Positions 40,143 through 49,361 of a stretch of 64,000 nt of DNA are shown piece after piece. Every line of letters starts with the position of its first letter. Positions within the stretch are counted from its first letter, which is position 1. The notes under the pieces were generated by a model that was not told the origin of the DNA, made no database searches, and saw only the letters and a program-made list of their open reading frames with translations. This stretch comes from Bifidobacteriaceae bacterium (lineage in GTDB: Bacteria; Actinomycetota; Actinomycetes; Actinomycetales; Bifidobacteriaceae), in the NCBI GenBank assembly GCA_022650895.1, contig JALCQC010000001.1, positions 1-64,000 on the forward strand, in the 5' to 3' direction. The position numbers and the translations under genes were made by a program.

Positions 40143-40163
40143 AACGCTTTGAGAGAAAGCGTT
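40143..40163 (+). promoter_or_regulatory. Palindrome at the predicted transcription start of the surface-protein gene
   Basis: AACGCTTT-gagag-AAAGCGTT is a perfect 8-bp inverted repeat directly after the -10 box and is followed by a run of six T. It overlaps the expected transcription start, so an operator is the simplest reading; a short 5' hairpin or attenuator is possible. Confidence 0.5.
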
Positions 40164-40194
40164 CATTTTTTGATTTTCCGAGAAGGGGAGAGTC

Positions 40195-41826
40195 GTGAAG
40201 CCATTTCAACGTATGACGAGGCAGCTATGTATAGCTGTGAGTTTCTTGGTAGTTTCCTTGATGGTGGCGAGTGCCGTGGCGGTGATGCCTGTGCATGCCG
40301 CCGAGTCCACTGATGCCGCAGCCAAGGGGAGTGTCGTGACGGATCAGCAGGTGAAAAAGACACTCGATGAGGCTGTGACGACGTCAACTCCCACGGTCAA
40401 TCCACAGACGAAAACCGATGTTCCTGCGACTAATCTCTATGAGAACAGTACATTTCACCAGCCACCGATCTACATTGACGGAAAGATCGCCAATACTCCC
40501 GGTACCAACGCCAGCATCGGTGGTCAGACTATCGATGCAGAGAGCGGACAGATTTTAAGCAATGAGTTCATCAAGCCGCAGCATGCTGATGAGATCATTG
40601 TGGGAGGTGATTTTGACGGCGCTGTGGTGTGGATGGTTGGTGTTTCAACAGATAACTCCACACTTTATGTTTATAAAGTTGATGCCATGTCGAAGGAGAT
40701 TATCAGTCAGTTCTCTGCGCCTGCTGTCTCCTCGGCATCGTTTGATCCAAGCTGGTCACACTCCGAGACGAATGACGGATTCGCGACGACGGTGTCATGG
40801 CGGAAAACGAGACTTGCTTTTAGCACTGTCAAAGGAACAACGACTCAGGAAATCTCCTTCGCATTGTTGTACAGGATCACCGTTCCGGTCAAATTTGTTG
40901 ATACTGCAGGTAACGAGATCGCAAAAGGAACCACGGTGACTGGCTTTGACGGCACGTATGTGGACGTCGATGTTCCCCAGATCGAGGGGTACCGGCTCGT
41001 TTCCGTTCCCTTTATGAACGACGAGCATCAATATTTCATTGATAGGACGCAACCCACGATACCCACAAAGCAGTATGAAAAGACCGTTGATGGCCCATCG
41101 TTGAAGGTATATGAGAAAGTTCTTGACGAGAAGGGCACGATATCGCGCTACATGACGGTCTTTGTGTCGCAGACGGCCCGCGCCAACGGCGTGCCCGATT
41201 ACACCTCTCAACCGGAAACCCTTTCCGCCTCTCCATACGGGGGTAATGCCATCGCCTTTAGTGCTGGTGGCTACGTCGGTTCCGCGACGGTGACCATGCC
41301 GAAACCGGTCGGCGGACAACTCACCTTCGTCTATGAGCCGATCGATTCCAAGGAACTGACCATCAACTACCTCGAAAAAGGCACTGGAAAGGTTCTGTAC
41401 AAGCAGTACAAGGACACGGGAACTGGTTTCTATGACGTTGTTTCTCCGGTTTTGTCCGGCTATGAAGCCGACACGTTGGATGTTTCGGGAGTGCTGACCA
41501 AGGACACCACCATCGACGTCTATTATTTGTCCGCCGAGCCAGAAGAACCGGAGGAGTCAACGCCTCCGACGAAAACGGTGACAACGCCTCCGACAAAGGC
41601 GACCACTCCACCCACGAAACCTGTGTCTCCGACTCCGGTTCCTGCTCTCTCTGCGTCTGTAAAGACGAAGACGGTGACGGCGAAGCTCACTCCTGATGCT
41701 GAGGAGCTTGCGGCCACTGGAACGGAGACTATGTGGGGCGGCGTGCTTGCGGTGGCCTTCCTTGCAGCCGGCATGGTGCTGGTGCAGGTCCGGAGAAAGT
41801 CTGCCTCATCCAAACACGTCGCCTGA
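40195..41826 (+). CDS. Cell-wall-anchored MucBP-domain surface protein with LAATG sorting signal
   Basis: This 543-residue secreted protein has an N-terminal signal peptide (about residues 1-36, cleavage near PVHAAES) and a central region of unknown fold. Two MucBP-like modules follow (VKFVDTAGNEIAKG near 240 and INYLEKGTGKVLYKQYKD near 390). A Thr/Pro-rich wall-spanning stretch (SPTPVPAL region) then leads to the sorting signal LAATGTE (505 onward) with a hydrophobic helix and basic tail. LAxTG is the motif of class E sortases of high-GC Gram-positives. MucBP modules occur in adhesins that bind mucus, so adhesion is a plausible role. The start is GTG 40195 with GAAGGGGA ahead. No sortase lies nearby. 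Confidence 0.9.
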   Translation: MKPFQRMTRQLCIAVSFLVVSLMVASAVAVMPVHAAESTDAAAKGSVVTDQQVKKTLDEAVTTSTPTVNPQTKTDVPATNLYENSTFHQPPIYIDGKIANTPGTNASIGGQTIDAESGQILSNEFIKPQHADEIIVGGDFDGAVVWMVGVSTDNSTLYVYKVDAMSKEIISQFSAPAVSSASFDPSWSHSETNDGFATTVSWRKTRLAFSTVKGTTTQEISFALLYRITVPVKFVDTAGNEIAKGTTVTGFDGTYVDVDVPQIEGYRLVSVPFMNDEHQYFIDRTQPTIPTKQYEKTVDGPSLKVYEKVLDEKGTISRYMTVFVSQTARANGVPDYTSQPETLSASPYGGNAIAFSAGGYVGSATVTMPKPVGGQLTFVYEPIDSKELTINYLEKGTGKVLYKQYKDTGTGFYDVVSPVLSGYEADTLDVSGVLTKDTTIDVYYLSAEPEEPEESTPPTKTVTTPPTKATTPPTKPVSPTPVPALSASVKTKTVTAKLTPDAEELAATGTETMWGGVLAVAFLAAGMVLVQVRRKSASSKHVA

Positions 41827-41853
41827 GCTTTCGCGAACTTTGGTTGAACTAGT

Positions 41854-41892
41854 GAACTCTGTTTGAGCTCTGGCCGAACTCAAACAGAGTTC
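41854..41892. terminator. Shared hairpin between convergent surface-protein and ABC ATPase genes
   Basis: A perfect 14-bp stem pairs GAACTCTGTTTGAG (41854-41867) with CTCAAACAGAGTTC (41879-41892). It reaches the stop codon of the minus-strand ATPase gene. No strong T-tract exists on either side, but the position supports a bidirectional terminator. Confidence 0.7.
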
Positions 41893-42734
41893 TAGGCGGC
41901 AGCCTTTCTGTGTCGCAGTGCCTCCAGCTGGAATACCTCGTCTGACTGCCTCGCCACTTCGGGGCTGTGCGTGACCAAGATGACGCATTTGTTTTCTCGA
42001 TGCGCGAGCGTCTTGAAGATGTCCATGATGTCGTCCTGTGTGGTGAGGTCGAGGTTTCCGGTGGGTTCATCTGCCAAGATGATGTTCGGCTGGTAACTGA
42101 GGGCGCGCGCAATAGCCACGCGCTGTTGTTCGCCACCCGACAGATGCAGGATGCGTTCGTTCTCATATTCGCGGGGAAGCCGTACACGTTCCAGCATCTG
42201 TGCTGCGATGTCTTTTTTGGGCAGATTGAACTTCTTGCCGGAGGCGTCAAGGGACAGGATGATGTTCTCCGACACCGTCAACGACGGCAACAGGTTGAAG
42301 CTCTGGAAAATCACCCCGATGTCGCGGCTACGGTATCGGTATCGATCCATGGAGGCGAGGTCGGCGCCACCTTTCAACACTTTGCCTTCAGTGGGGTTGG
42401 TGAGTCCCGACAGCAGCGAGAGCAGGGTTGTCTTGCCCGCACCCGAGGGGCCGGTGATCGCATAGACCTTTCCCGCCTCGAAGGTGTAGCTGAGGTTGTG
42501 GAAGATCTTCTTGCCGCCCTTGGTGTAGGCGTAGGACACGTTGTCCAGAGCGAGTACGGCAACGTGGTGTTGTTGCTGCTGCGTATCGATGCTGGTACTG
42601 ATGCCTGTGGCTGCTCCAGTTGGCGTGTCCGTTACCGTCGTCTTTTTTATTTCGGTGTTTTCGGTCATGATTGTCCTTTTCTTGTCTGTGCCGGGAATCA
42701 ACGTGTTCGTGCCTGGAGTCTGCGCGTCACTCAT
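41892..42734 (-). CDS. ABC transporter ATP-binding protein, MacB/LolD type
   Basis: This 280-residue ATPase has Walker A GPSGAGKTT, signature LSGGEQQRVAIARAL, Walker B IILADEPTGNLD and the switch His in VTHSPE, the pattern of the MacB/LolD/FtsE subfamily. About 50 Thr-rich residues precede the domain (DTPTGAATGISTSIDTQQ), and an internal Met at residue 23 is an alternative start. Its ATG overlaps the stop of the permease gene (TGATG), so the two are translationally coupled. It powers an export or mechanotransmission machine rather than import; the substrate is unknown. Confidence 0.9.
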   Translation of the reverse strand: MSDAQTPGTNTLIPGTDKKRTIMTENTEIKKTTVTDTPTGAATGISTSIDTQQQQHHVAVLALDNVSYAYTKGGKKIFHNLSYTFEAGKVYAITGPSGAGKTTLLSLLSGLTNPTEGKVLKGGADLASMDRYRYRSRDIGVIFQSFNLLPSLTVSENIILSLDASGKKFNLPKKDIAAQMLERVRLPREYENERILHLSGGEQQRVAIARALSYQPNIILADEPTGNLDLTTQDDIMDIFKTLAHRENKCVILVTHSPEVARQSDEVFQLEALRHRKAAA

Positions 42735-44452
42735 CAGGAACGCTCCGCAAGAATTTGCAGGGGCTCGTAGCGCATGACGAAGATGATGCCCACGAGAGAC
42801 GAGACCAGCGTGAGCGCGAGGCCTATCAGTATCAGTTGTCCCACCACGGTGAGGTTGACGGTGGCATTGAGAGAGCTGATGTATTCGGTCGCCTTCGTCG
42901 CTGCCCCCGGAGCGCCGTTGCTGGATCCATTCGGAGCACTGGGCGCACTCGGTGCGGCGGAGGAGCCGCTGGAGTCGGTGGAATCGCTGGAATCACTGTT
43001 GCTCGAGCCGGGAGCTCCGCCCATGTTCGCGCTGCGGCCGAATTGCTGTTGCTGGCTGGTCTGTTCGCTCTGTTGCGAACTCACCTGACTGGAGAGCAGC
43101 TGGTTCGACACCGGTCCTGCAGCAGCCGCGCCGCCAACGACGCCGATTCCCAATCCGACCATCGTCACTATGAGAAGTTCGACCACGAATTGCAGGGCCA
43201 CCTTCGGTTTCTTCACGCCGATGGCCGTCATGACGCCTACCTCATACTTGCGTTCGCGCACGTTGAAAAGGTTGAGAACGATGAGAATCACAGCTCCCAC
43301 GCCAAGAACGATCAGCAGGAAGGTGAGAGTGAAACTGGAGAGGTTCTTCATGGGTGCGAGGCTTGACTCATAGGCTTCCACGTCGGGGGAGGAAACGGTG
43401 TAGGTGTCGCTCAGACCAGCCGTTTTCACATTCTGGGCAAAGGTCTTGTAGTCGTCGTCAGAGCCCAGAACATAGGTGAAGTTCAGCTGTGTGCCGGTGT
43501 CGTCGGCATTGTCCGCCTCGGAGTCGATGCCAAGCTTTTCTAGTGTCGAAACGGACGTATAGATGGCGTTGTCGGGATCCTGGCTGGTTCCGCCCATGGG
43601 GCCACCGGCGCTTTCCGACGACGAGGTGTTCTTATAGATCCCGCTGATGGTGAGCTTGTAGGTCTGGGTGTCATCGTCGATGGTTTTCTCCACGGAGACG
43701 GTGTCGCCGACCTTGAGATCGTTGAACTCTGCGAGAGCCTTGGAAATGATGATCTTTCCGTCGGAAGCGGAGTCGTATCCAAAGACTTCTCCGTCAACCA
43801 TGGTGAAGGAGCCGTTGGAAGCGTTCGAGACGGCGGTGTCGGAGGAGAAGCCAGTGAGTGCGAAGTCGCCGCTGCTTCCCATTCCTATCATGCCCCCGCC
43901 TTGGCCTCCCGGTCCCTGTTGAGAACTAGAGGAGTCTGAGTCTGAGCCTGAGTCGGAACTGGAAGAAGAACTGTCTGAGTCGGAGGAGTCGGAATCCGAT
44001 GAACTGGAGGATGACGAGCTCGACGATGAATCCGATGATGAGTCGGAAGTTTCGACCGGCTGGAAATCGTCCGTCGCGTCGAGGGAGGTGTTTTCGGAGT
44101 AATAGGTGCTGACACCGACCGAGGAAGCTTTCGCATACTTTTCGTAATCGCTGAGCGAGAGGTTGTCTTGAGACAGGTTCTCACGCATCGACTCGAAGTC
44201 TGGCTGCGAATCGCTGGAGGAATCCGATGACGATTCGCTGCGGGCCTGTGAAATCAGTTTGCTCCGGTCGACGCTGATGGTGGCGGTGACCGCAGTGGAG
44301 GAGAGGCCTTCGGCTTCGATGTCGCTGGCGGCATTGCGGATCGCCAATCCTACCGTTGCCGCTGCCGCGATGATGGCGACGATAATGGCAATGAGGATGT
44401 TTCTCCCCTTGTTGCGTATCACCGATTTCCAAGCGTTCTTCAGAACGAACAT
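42734..44452 (-). CDS. FtsX/MacB-like permease with Ser/Asp repeat in its extracellular domain
   Basis: This 572-residue protein has one N-terminal membrane helix (residues 18-38), a large extracytoplasmic domain, and three C-terminal helices with the FtsX signature region (VLNLFNVRERKYEVGVMTAIG). The extracellular part contains an almost pure Ser/Asp run (residues about 136-178) and, nearer the C-terminus, an extracytoplasmic loop rich in Gln, Ser, Gly and Pro (SSQQSEQTSQQQQFGRS). The layout matches MacB-type permeases that drive movement outside the membrane. AAGGAA precedes the ATG. It forms an operon with the following ATPase. Confidence 0.88.
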   Translation of the reverse strand: MFVLKNAWKSVIRNKGRNILIAIIVAIIAAAATVGLAIRNAASDIEAEGLSSTAVTATISVDRSKLISQARSESSSDSSSDSQPDFESMRENLSQDNLSLSDYEKYAKASSVGVSTYYSENTSLDATDDFQPVETSDSSSDSSSSSSSSSSSDSDSSDSDSSSSSSDSGSDSDSSSSQQGPGGQGGGMIGMGSSGDFALTGFSSDTAVSNASNGSFTMVDGEVFGYDSASDGKIIISKALAEFNDLKVGDTVSVEKTIDDDTQTYKLTISGIYKNTSSSESAGGPMGGTSQDPDNAIYTSVSTLEKLGIDSEADNADDTGTQLNFTYVLGSDDDYKTFAQNVKTAGLSDTYTVSSPDVEAYESSLAPMKNLSSFTLTFLLIVLGVGAVILIVLNLFNVRERKYEVGVMTAIGVKKPKVALQFVVELLIVTMVGLGIGVVGGAAAAGPVSNQLLSSQVSSQQSEQTSQQQQFGRSANMGGAPGSSNSDSSDSTDSSGSSAAPSAPSAPNGSSNGAPGAATKATEYISSLNATVNLTVVGQLILIGLALTLVSSLVGIIFVMRYEPLQILAERS

Positions 44453-44654
44453 AATATTCCTTACTCATAACCGAGCAGACGCGTGCGCGCTGCATGAAGT
44501 GGATGCGCGGAGGATTGCCTCCTGCTATCACCTTTGCCCGGGAGAATGTGTGGCGGCTTGCACAGGGCTGGAAAAAACACCGCATCTGTGAGGAGGAACG
44601 CTCTGAGTTCTCTGTGAGAAAGTTGGGAATGAATTCTTCGAGTGCCCCTCGCGA

Positions 44655-44660
44655 TAGAGT
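44655..44660 (+). promoter_or_regulatory. Leaderless-type -10 box of the rRNA methyltransferase gene
   Basis: TAGAGT ends 7 nt before ATG 44668 and no ribosome-binding site is present, the same geometry as at dapA. Confidence 0.5.
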
Positions 44661-44667
44661 GAGAGAC

Positions 44668-45549
44668 ATGCCAAAATCCCCACAATTCATCGATAATCCG
44701 CATGCCGAACGTGTGCGTAAAGTAGCCGATCTCACCTCTGCAAAAGCGCGCAAAAAGACGGGGCGATTTCTCATCGAGGGGCCTCAGTCAGTGCGCGAGG
44801 CGGTGACACACCGTCCGGAAATCGTCACCGACGTTTACGTCGATCTAGCGGCGGCTCCCAATGATGACATTGTCGCAGCCTGTGAGGAATCCTCCACCAT
44901 GTATGTGCACGAGGTGAGTGGTGACGTTCTTCGGCACATGAGTTCCGATGCGCAGTCCGTTGTCGCGGTCGCCACCAGCGATGGATTTCTCGCGCAGCCG
45001 GAGGAGCTTCCGTTTGCCTCCTCCGGTCTCATGGCGGCCTGCTGGCAGGTGCGTGACCCAGGTAACGAGGGAACGGTCATCCGCACCGCCGACGCCAGTG
45101 GCTGTGCAGCAGTGCTGTTGGTGGGTGAATGTGTGGATCCTCTCAACCCCAAGGTGATACGGTCCTCGGCCGGTTCCCTCTTCCATCTCCCTGTCTGCCG
45201 CGTCAGCGAAGAAGAGTTCTTTGAACAGACTTCCGCACACGATCTGCAGGTCTGGGCCGCCGACATTCACGGGACACCGAAGAATCCGCCGCATGACCTG
45301 TCTCAGGTCGCGTTCGGCGGGGACTCACAGACGGGAGAGCAGACGGGAGGGCTCTCGTTGTCCGTTGATCGGCCCACTGTGATTCTCTTCGGAAATGAGG
45401 CGCGTGGACTGCCATCGGAAATGGTGGAACGGACGAGCGCCACCCTCAAGATTCCGCTCTATGGCAAGGCCGAATCACTCAACCTCGCCATGAGTAGTGC
45501 GGTGCTTCTTTATACCCTCGCTATGTCGAGTCATGTTGGGACAATGTGA
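44668..45549 (+). CDS. SpoU/TrmH-family RNA 2'-O-methyltransferase
   Basis: This 293-residue SPOUT methyltransferase is expected to methylate ribose in rRNA or tRNA using SAM. The N-terminal substrate-binding domain (KKTGRFLIEGPQSVREAV) precedes the trefoil-knot domain with motifs WQVRDPGNEGTVIRTADA, ILFGNEARGLP and SLNLAMSSAVLLYTLAM. ATG 44668 was chosen for the -10 box just upstream; the frame is open to 44494, but the extension overlaps the promoter region of the divergent ABC operon. It is followed by pheS-pheT, an arrangement common in Actinobacteria. Confidence 0.92.
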   Translation: MPKSPQFIDNPHAERVRKVADLTSAKARKKTGRFLIEGPQSVREAVTHRPEIVTDVYVDLAAAPNDDIVAACEESSTMYVHEVSGDVLRHMSSDAQSVVAVATSDGFLAQPEELPFASSGLMAACWQVRDPGNEGTVIRTADASGCAAVLLVGECVDPLNPKVIRSSAGSLFHLPVCRVSEEEFFEQTSAHDLQVWAADIHGTPKNPPHDLSQVAFGGDSQTGEQTGGLSLSVDRPTVILFGNEARGLPSEMVERTSATLKIPLYGKAESLNLAMSSAVLLYTLAMSSHVGTM

Positions 45550-45650
45550 AGTCGTAGTATCCCGAAAACGTTGAGAATTGGCGGTATCGGCGGAACCGTG
45601 TCGCAGGTGGCGCGGCATTCGCTGCATTCGCCGGGGAAAGGTCGACCTCA

Positions 45651-46718
45651 GTGGCTGACGCAGTAATGTTCGACGAACAAGCGGTGACATCCTCCGTCAC
45701 CGAAGGTATCGAGAAGATTCAGAAGGCAAGCAGCACGGACGAGCTGAAGGCTCTGCGTGCCCAATATGCTGGCGGCGAGTCCGAAATGACGCGCGCCTCC
45801 AAGTCCATTGGCAAGCTTCCTCCTGAAGGAAAGAAGGCAGCGGGGCAGCTGATGAGCAAGCTCCGCGCCGACTTTGGCCGTGCCTTCGCCGCGAAGGAAA
45901 CCGAACTGAAGGAGCTCGAGGAGCAGAAGGCGCTTGAGGCTGAAACCGTCGATGTCACTATGCCGGTGGATCGCCACCCTCTGGGCGCGCGTCACCCTCT
46001 TAGCACGTTGATGGAAGACATTCAGGACTTCTTCGTCTCCATGGGTTGGCAGATTGCGGATGGTCCCGAGGTTGAGACCGAATGGTATGACTTCGACGCT
46101 CTGAACTTCGGTCCCGATCACCCGGCTCGTCAGATGCAGGACACATTCTATGTAAAGGGCGACAAGGCGCAGGATGCCGCAGGGTTCAAAGGCTCCAACA
46201 TGGTGATGCGCACCCAGACCTCATCAGATCAGGTGCGTGGCCTCCTCACCCGTGGCGTTCCACTGTATATCGCCTGCACCGGTCGCGTTTTCCGCACCGA
46301 TGAGCTCGATGCGACGCACACCCCCGTATTCCATCAGTGCGAGGCTCTTGCCGTCGACAAGAACCTGACTATGGCCGATCTCAAGGGAACGCTCGATGCG
46401 CTCGCCGTGGCCATGTTCGGTCCCGAGGCGAAAACCCGTCTGCGCCCCTCCTACTTCCCCTTCACCGAGCCCAGTGCTGAAATGGATCTGTGGTTCCCTG
46501 ACAAGAAGGGTGGTCCCGGCTGGATTGAGTGGGGCGGCTGTGGAATGGTGAATCCGAACGTTCTGCGTTCTGCTGGGATCGATCCCGACGTATATACCGG
46601 TTTCGCCTTCGGTGTTGGCGTAGAGCGCGCGTTGCTGCTGCGCCACGACATCAACGACATGCACGACCTCGTTGAGGGCGATATCCGTTTCAGCAAGCAG
46701 TTCGCAATGGGGGAGTGA
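45651..46718 (+). CDS. pheS: Phenylalanyl-tRNA synthetase alpha subunit
   Basis: PheS is the catalytic subunit of the heterotetrameric class II synthetase that charges tRNA-Phe. The 355-residue length is typical. An N-terminal coiled-coil tRNA-binding arm (about residues 1-95) is followed by the class II core, with HPLSTLMEDIQDFF, the motif 2 region (FRTDELDATHTPVFHQCEAL) and motif 3 (GFAFGVGVERALLLR). The start is GTG 45651 with GGAAAGG upstream; ATG 45666 is an alternative. pheT starts 4 nt after its stop. Confidence 0.97.
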   Translation: MADAVMFDEQAVTSSVTEGIEKIQKASSTDELKALRAQYAGGESEMTRASKSIGKLPPEGKKAAGQLMSKLRADFGRAFAAKETELKELEEQKALEAETVDVTMPVDRHPLGARHPLSTLMEDIQDFFVSMGWQIADGPEVETEWYDFDALNFGPDHPARQMQDTFYVKGDKAQDAAGFKGSNMVMRTQTSSDQVRGLLTRGVPLYIACTGRVFRTDELDATHTPVFHQCEALAVDKNLTMADLKGTLDALAVAMFGPEAKTRLRPSYFPFTEPSAEMDLWFPDKKGGPGWIEWGGCGMVNPNVLRSAGIDPDVYTGFAFGVGVERALLLRHDINDMHDLVEGDIRFSKQFAMGE

Positions 46719-46722
46719 AGAA

Positions 46723-49341
46723 ATGCCAATTGTAGATATTGACTGGCTCAAAGAGCATGTCGAGGTTCCAGACGACCTCACCGTGGAGCAGCTTGCTCAG
46801 GATCTGGTGCGCGTCGGCCTGGAGGAAGAGGACATCCATGCCTCTTCCGTGACGGGACCACTGGTAGTCGGGAAAATTGTCGATTTCACTCCGGAGCCCC
46901 AGAAGAATGGCAAGACCATTAACTGGTGCCATGTGGATGTCGGCGAGAAATACAACGCAACGGATGAAAACGGCAACAAAGTTCCGCGCGGAATCATCTG
47001 CGGCGCTCCCAACGTCGGTAAGGATGAACTGGTCGTTGTGGCCCTTCCCGGCGCAGTTCTTCCGGGAGATTTCAAAATCGCCTCCCGCAAGACTTACGGC
47101 CATGTTTCGGACGGCATGTGCTGTTCGCAACGTGAACTTGGCTTGAGTGATGAGCACAACGGCATCATCCTTCTGCGGGAACAGGGCTATTCCAAGGAGG
47201 AGCTCGACGCTCTGGAATTGGGACAGGACGCCATTCATCTGCTGCATCTTGACCGTCCGACGTTGGAGATCAACATCACCCCAGATCGCGGATACGCCTT
47301 CTCCTACCGCGGTGTTGCCCGTGAATACCACCACTCCACCGGCCGGCCGTACACGGATCCCATTTCCCTGTACGAAAAGCATGTTCCCAAGGCTCCCGAA
47401 GGTGGCATCGGTGATGTCGAGGCGAAGATCGTCGACGACAACCCTCTTCATGGCGTCGTGGGATGCGATCGTTACTATTTGCGTGCGGTGCACGGATTCA
47501 ACCCGACCTCTCATACGCCGAATTGGATGCAGCGCAGGCTGACGCGTGCCGGGATGCGCCCGATTTCGCTTGCCGTCGACGTGACCAATTACCTCATGCT
47601 CGATCTCGGGCAGCCGATGCACGCCTATGATCTCGACAAACTGAATCCCCCCATCGTCATCCGTCGCGCACATGAGGGCGAACATCTCACCACCCTTGAT
47701 GGCAAGGACCGTCCTCTCAGCACGGAAGACCTCCTGATCACGGACTCGCCTGAGGGCAACGAAGGCAGCCGCATTATTGGTCTGGCGGGAGTGATGGGCG
47801 GTCTCTATGGAGAGGTCACCGCCGAGACCAAGAACCTTCTGGTGGAGTGCGCGCACTTCGATCAGGTTTCCATCGCGCGTACCGCACGTCGGCACAAGCT
47901 GCCCTCCGAGGCGTCGCGACGTTTCGAGCGCGGCGTCGACATCGAGATGCAGCCCGCCGCGGCACAGGCGGCAGTGGAGTTGCTGAGCCGCTACGGTTCC
48001 GGCGAGCCGTCGAACAATCCCACTGACCTCAACAACACCGTGGACCCCGAGGCCATTCAGTTCAAGGTCACCGAGGTCAAACGTCTTGTGGATCTGGACG
48101 TGAGCGTCGACCGTATCTCCTCCATTCTCGAAGACATCGGGTGTGTGGTGGCAGGTGGCGGCAACGGCATCATGAGCGTGACACCGCCGCCGTGGCGTCC
48201 TGATCTCACCATGCCCTGCGACCTGGTGGAGGAAATCGCACGCCTCGTCGGCTACGACGAGATTCCTGTCCGCGTTCCTCCGGCTCCGGTGAACGATACC
48301 GGGCTCACTCCGGATCAGAGCCGTCAGCGCTGGGTGTCTTCCACTCTGGCGGAATCCGGCTTGGTGGAGACCCTCAGCTATCCCTTCGTGGGCGATGCCG
48401 ACTACAAGACCTTCGCTCTCGACCCTGAATCAATGGCAGCCCGCTCGGTTGAGATCACGAATCCACTGGGTGGAGATCGTCCCTATCTGCGCACCGATCT
48501 GCTCCATACGCTTGCTCTCACCGCGCAGCGCAACATTCGTCGCGGTCTCGACAACGTCAAGATCTATGAGATCGGACACGTGTTCCACAACGATCCATCC
48601 GCTCCGCCGATTCCCGCTCTTCCTGGGGGAGTGCGTCCAACTGATGAGCAGCTCGCGGCACTCGATGCCGGACTGCCCGACCAGCCGTTGCACGTTGCCG
48701 GTCTCATCACCGGTGACGCCGTGGCGAAGGGCTGGTACGAGGACTCGCGTGAAGTCGATTGGTCCGATGCTCTGTCTCGCGTCCGCCGCATTGCCGAACG
48801 CCTAGGTGTGGAGATCGTGGTAACGGCTCCCGCCAACTACGGCGAACTTCCCTCGACGTATGAAGCAGCGACCTGGCATCCCGGCCGCACTGCTCTCGTG
48901 AGCCTGACGGATGGCACGTGGATTGGCGTGGCGGGTGAGCTGCATCCCCATGTCATTGAGAATCTTGGGATTCCGGCGCATTCCGCAGCCTTCGAGCTCG
49001 ACCTCACCACACTGTTCGACCATCTCAGCGATCAGCCGCTTCAGGCGAAGGCGATTTCCACCTTCCCCCCGGTCAAGCAGGATCTGGCCTTCAGTGTGGA
49101 GGAGTCCGTCACTTCGGCTCAGCTGGAAGCAGTCATTCGTGAGGCGGCCGGTGACGTTCTGGAATCCATCACTCTGTTTGATGTGTTCCATGGCGGTGCG
49201 TTGGGCGAAGGCAAGAAATCACTGGCGTACGCGGTGGCCTTCCGTTCATCCTCCAAGACGCTGACAGCGGAAGACTCCGAGGCCATCCGCGCTAGCATAG
49301 TCGAGAAGGCGCAGGAAATCGGCGCACAGCTGCGTTCGTAG
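46723..49341 (+). CDS. pheT: Phenylalanyl-tRNA synthetase beta subunit
   Basis: PheT (872 residues) forms the alpha2-beta2 enzyme with PheS and carries the editing (B3/B4) and tRNA-binding domains. The N-terminal EMAP-like tRNA-binding domain (VVGKIVDFTPEPQKNGKTIN region, residues 40-150), the B3/B4 domain, B5 (DDEIPVRVPP-like region) and the C-terminal anticodon-binding ferredoxin fold are recognisable by position. ATG 46723 has GGGGGAG ahead, overlapping the pheS end. The upstream-open frame from 46672 lies within pheS and is not used. Confidence 0.97.
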   Translation: MPIVDIDWLKEHVEVPDDLTVEQLAQDLVRVGLEEEDIHASSVTGPLVVGKIVDFTPEPQKNGKTINWCHVDVGEKYNATDENGNKVPRGIICGAPNVGKDELVVVALPGAVLPGDFKIASRKTYGHVSDGMCCSQRELGLSDEHNGIILLREQGYSKEELDALELGQDAIHLLHLDRPTLEINITPDRGYAFSYRGVAREYHHSTGRPYTDPISLYEKHVPKAPEGGIGDVEAKIVDDNPLHGVVGCDRYYLRAVHGFNPTSHTPNWMQRRLTRAGMRPISLAVDVTNYLMLDLGQPMHAYDLDKLNPPIVIRRAHEGEHLTTLDGKDRPLSTEDLLITDSPEGNEGSRIIGLAGVMGGLYGEVTAETKNLLVECAHFDQVSIARTARRHKLPSEASRRFERGVDIEMQPAAAQAAVELLSRYGSGEPSNNPTDLNNTVDPEAIQFKVTEVKRLVDLDVSVDRISSILEDIGCVVAGGGNGIMSVTPPPWRPDLTMPCDLVEEIARLVGYDEIPVRVPPAPVNDTGLTPDQSRQRWVSSTLAESGLVETLSYPFVGDADYKTFALDPESMAARSVEITNPLGGDRPYLRTDLLHTLALTAQRNIRRGLDNVKIYEIGHVFHNDPSAPPIPALPGGVRPTDEQLAALDAGLPDQPLHVAGLITGDAVAKGWYEDSREVDWSDALSRVRRIAERLGVEIVVTAPANYGELPSTYEAATWHPGRTALVSLTDGTWIGVAGELHPHVIENLGIPAHSAAFELDLTTLFDHLSDQPLQAKAISTFPPVKQDLAFSVEESVTSAQLEAVIREAAGDVLESITLFDVFHGGALGEGKKSLAYAVAFRSSSKTLTAEDSEAIRASIVEKAQEIGAQLRS

Positions 49342-49361
49342 CGCAGAAAATGGAGGATTTT

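Noticed and set aside
40143-40175. Intrinsic terminator before the surface-protein gene
   Set aside because: The stem and T-run fit a terminator, but the predicted transcription start falls inside the stem, so an operator or 5' hairpin is more likely.
44494-44667. 58-codon upstream extension of the rRNA methyltransferase
   Set aside because: It overlaps the divergent promoter region, and a leaderless -10 box fits the internal ATG 44668.
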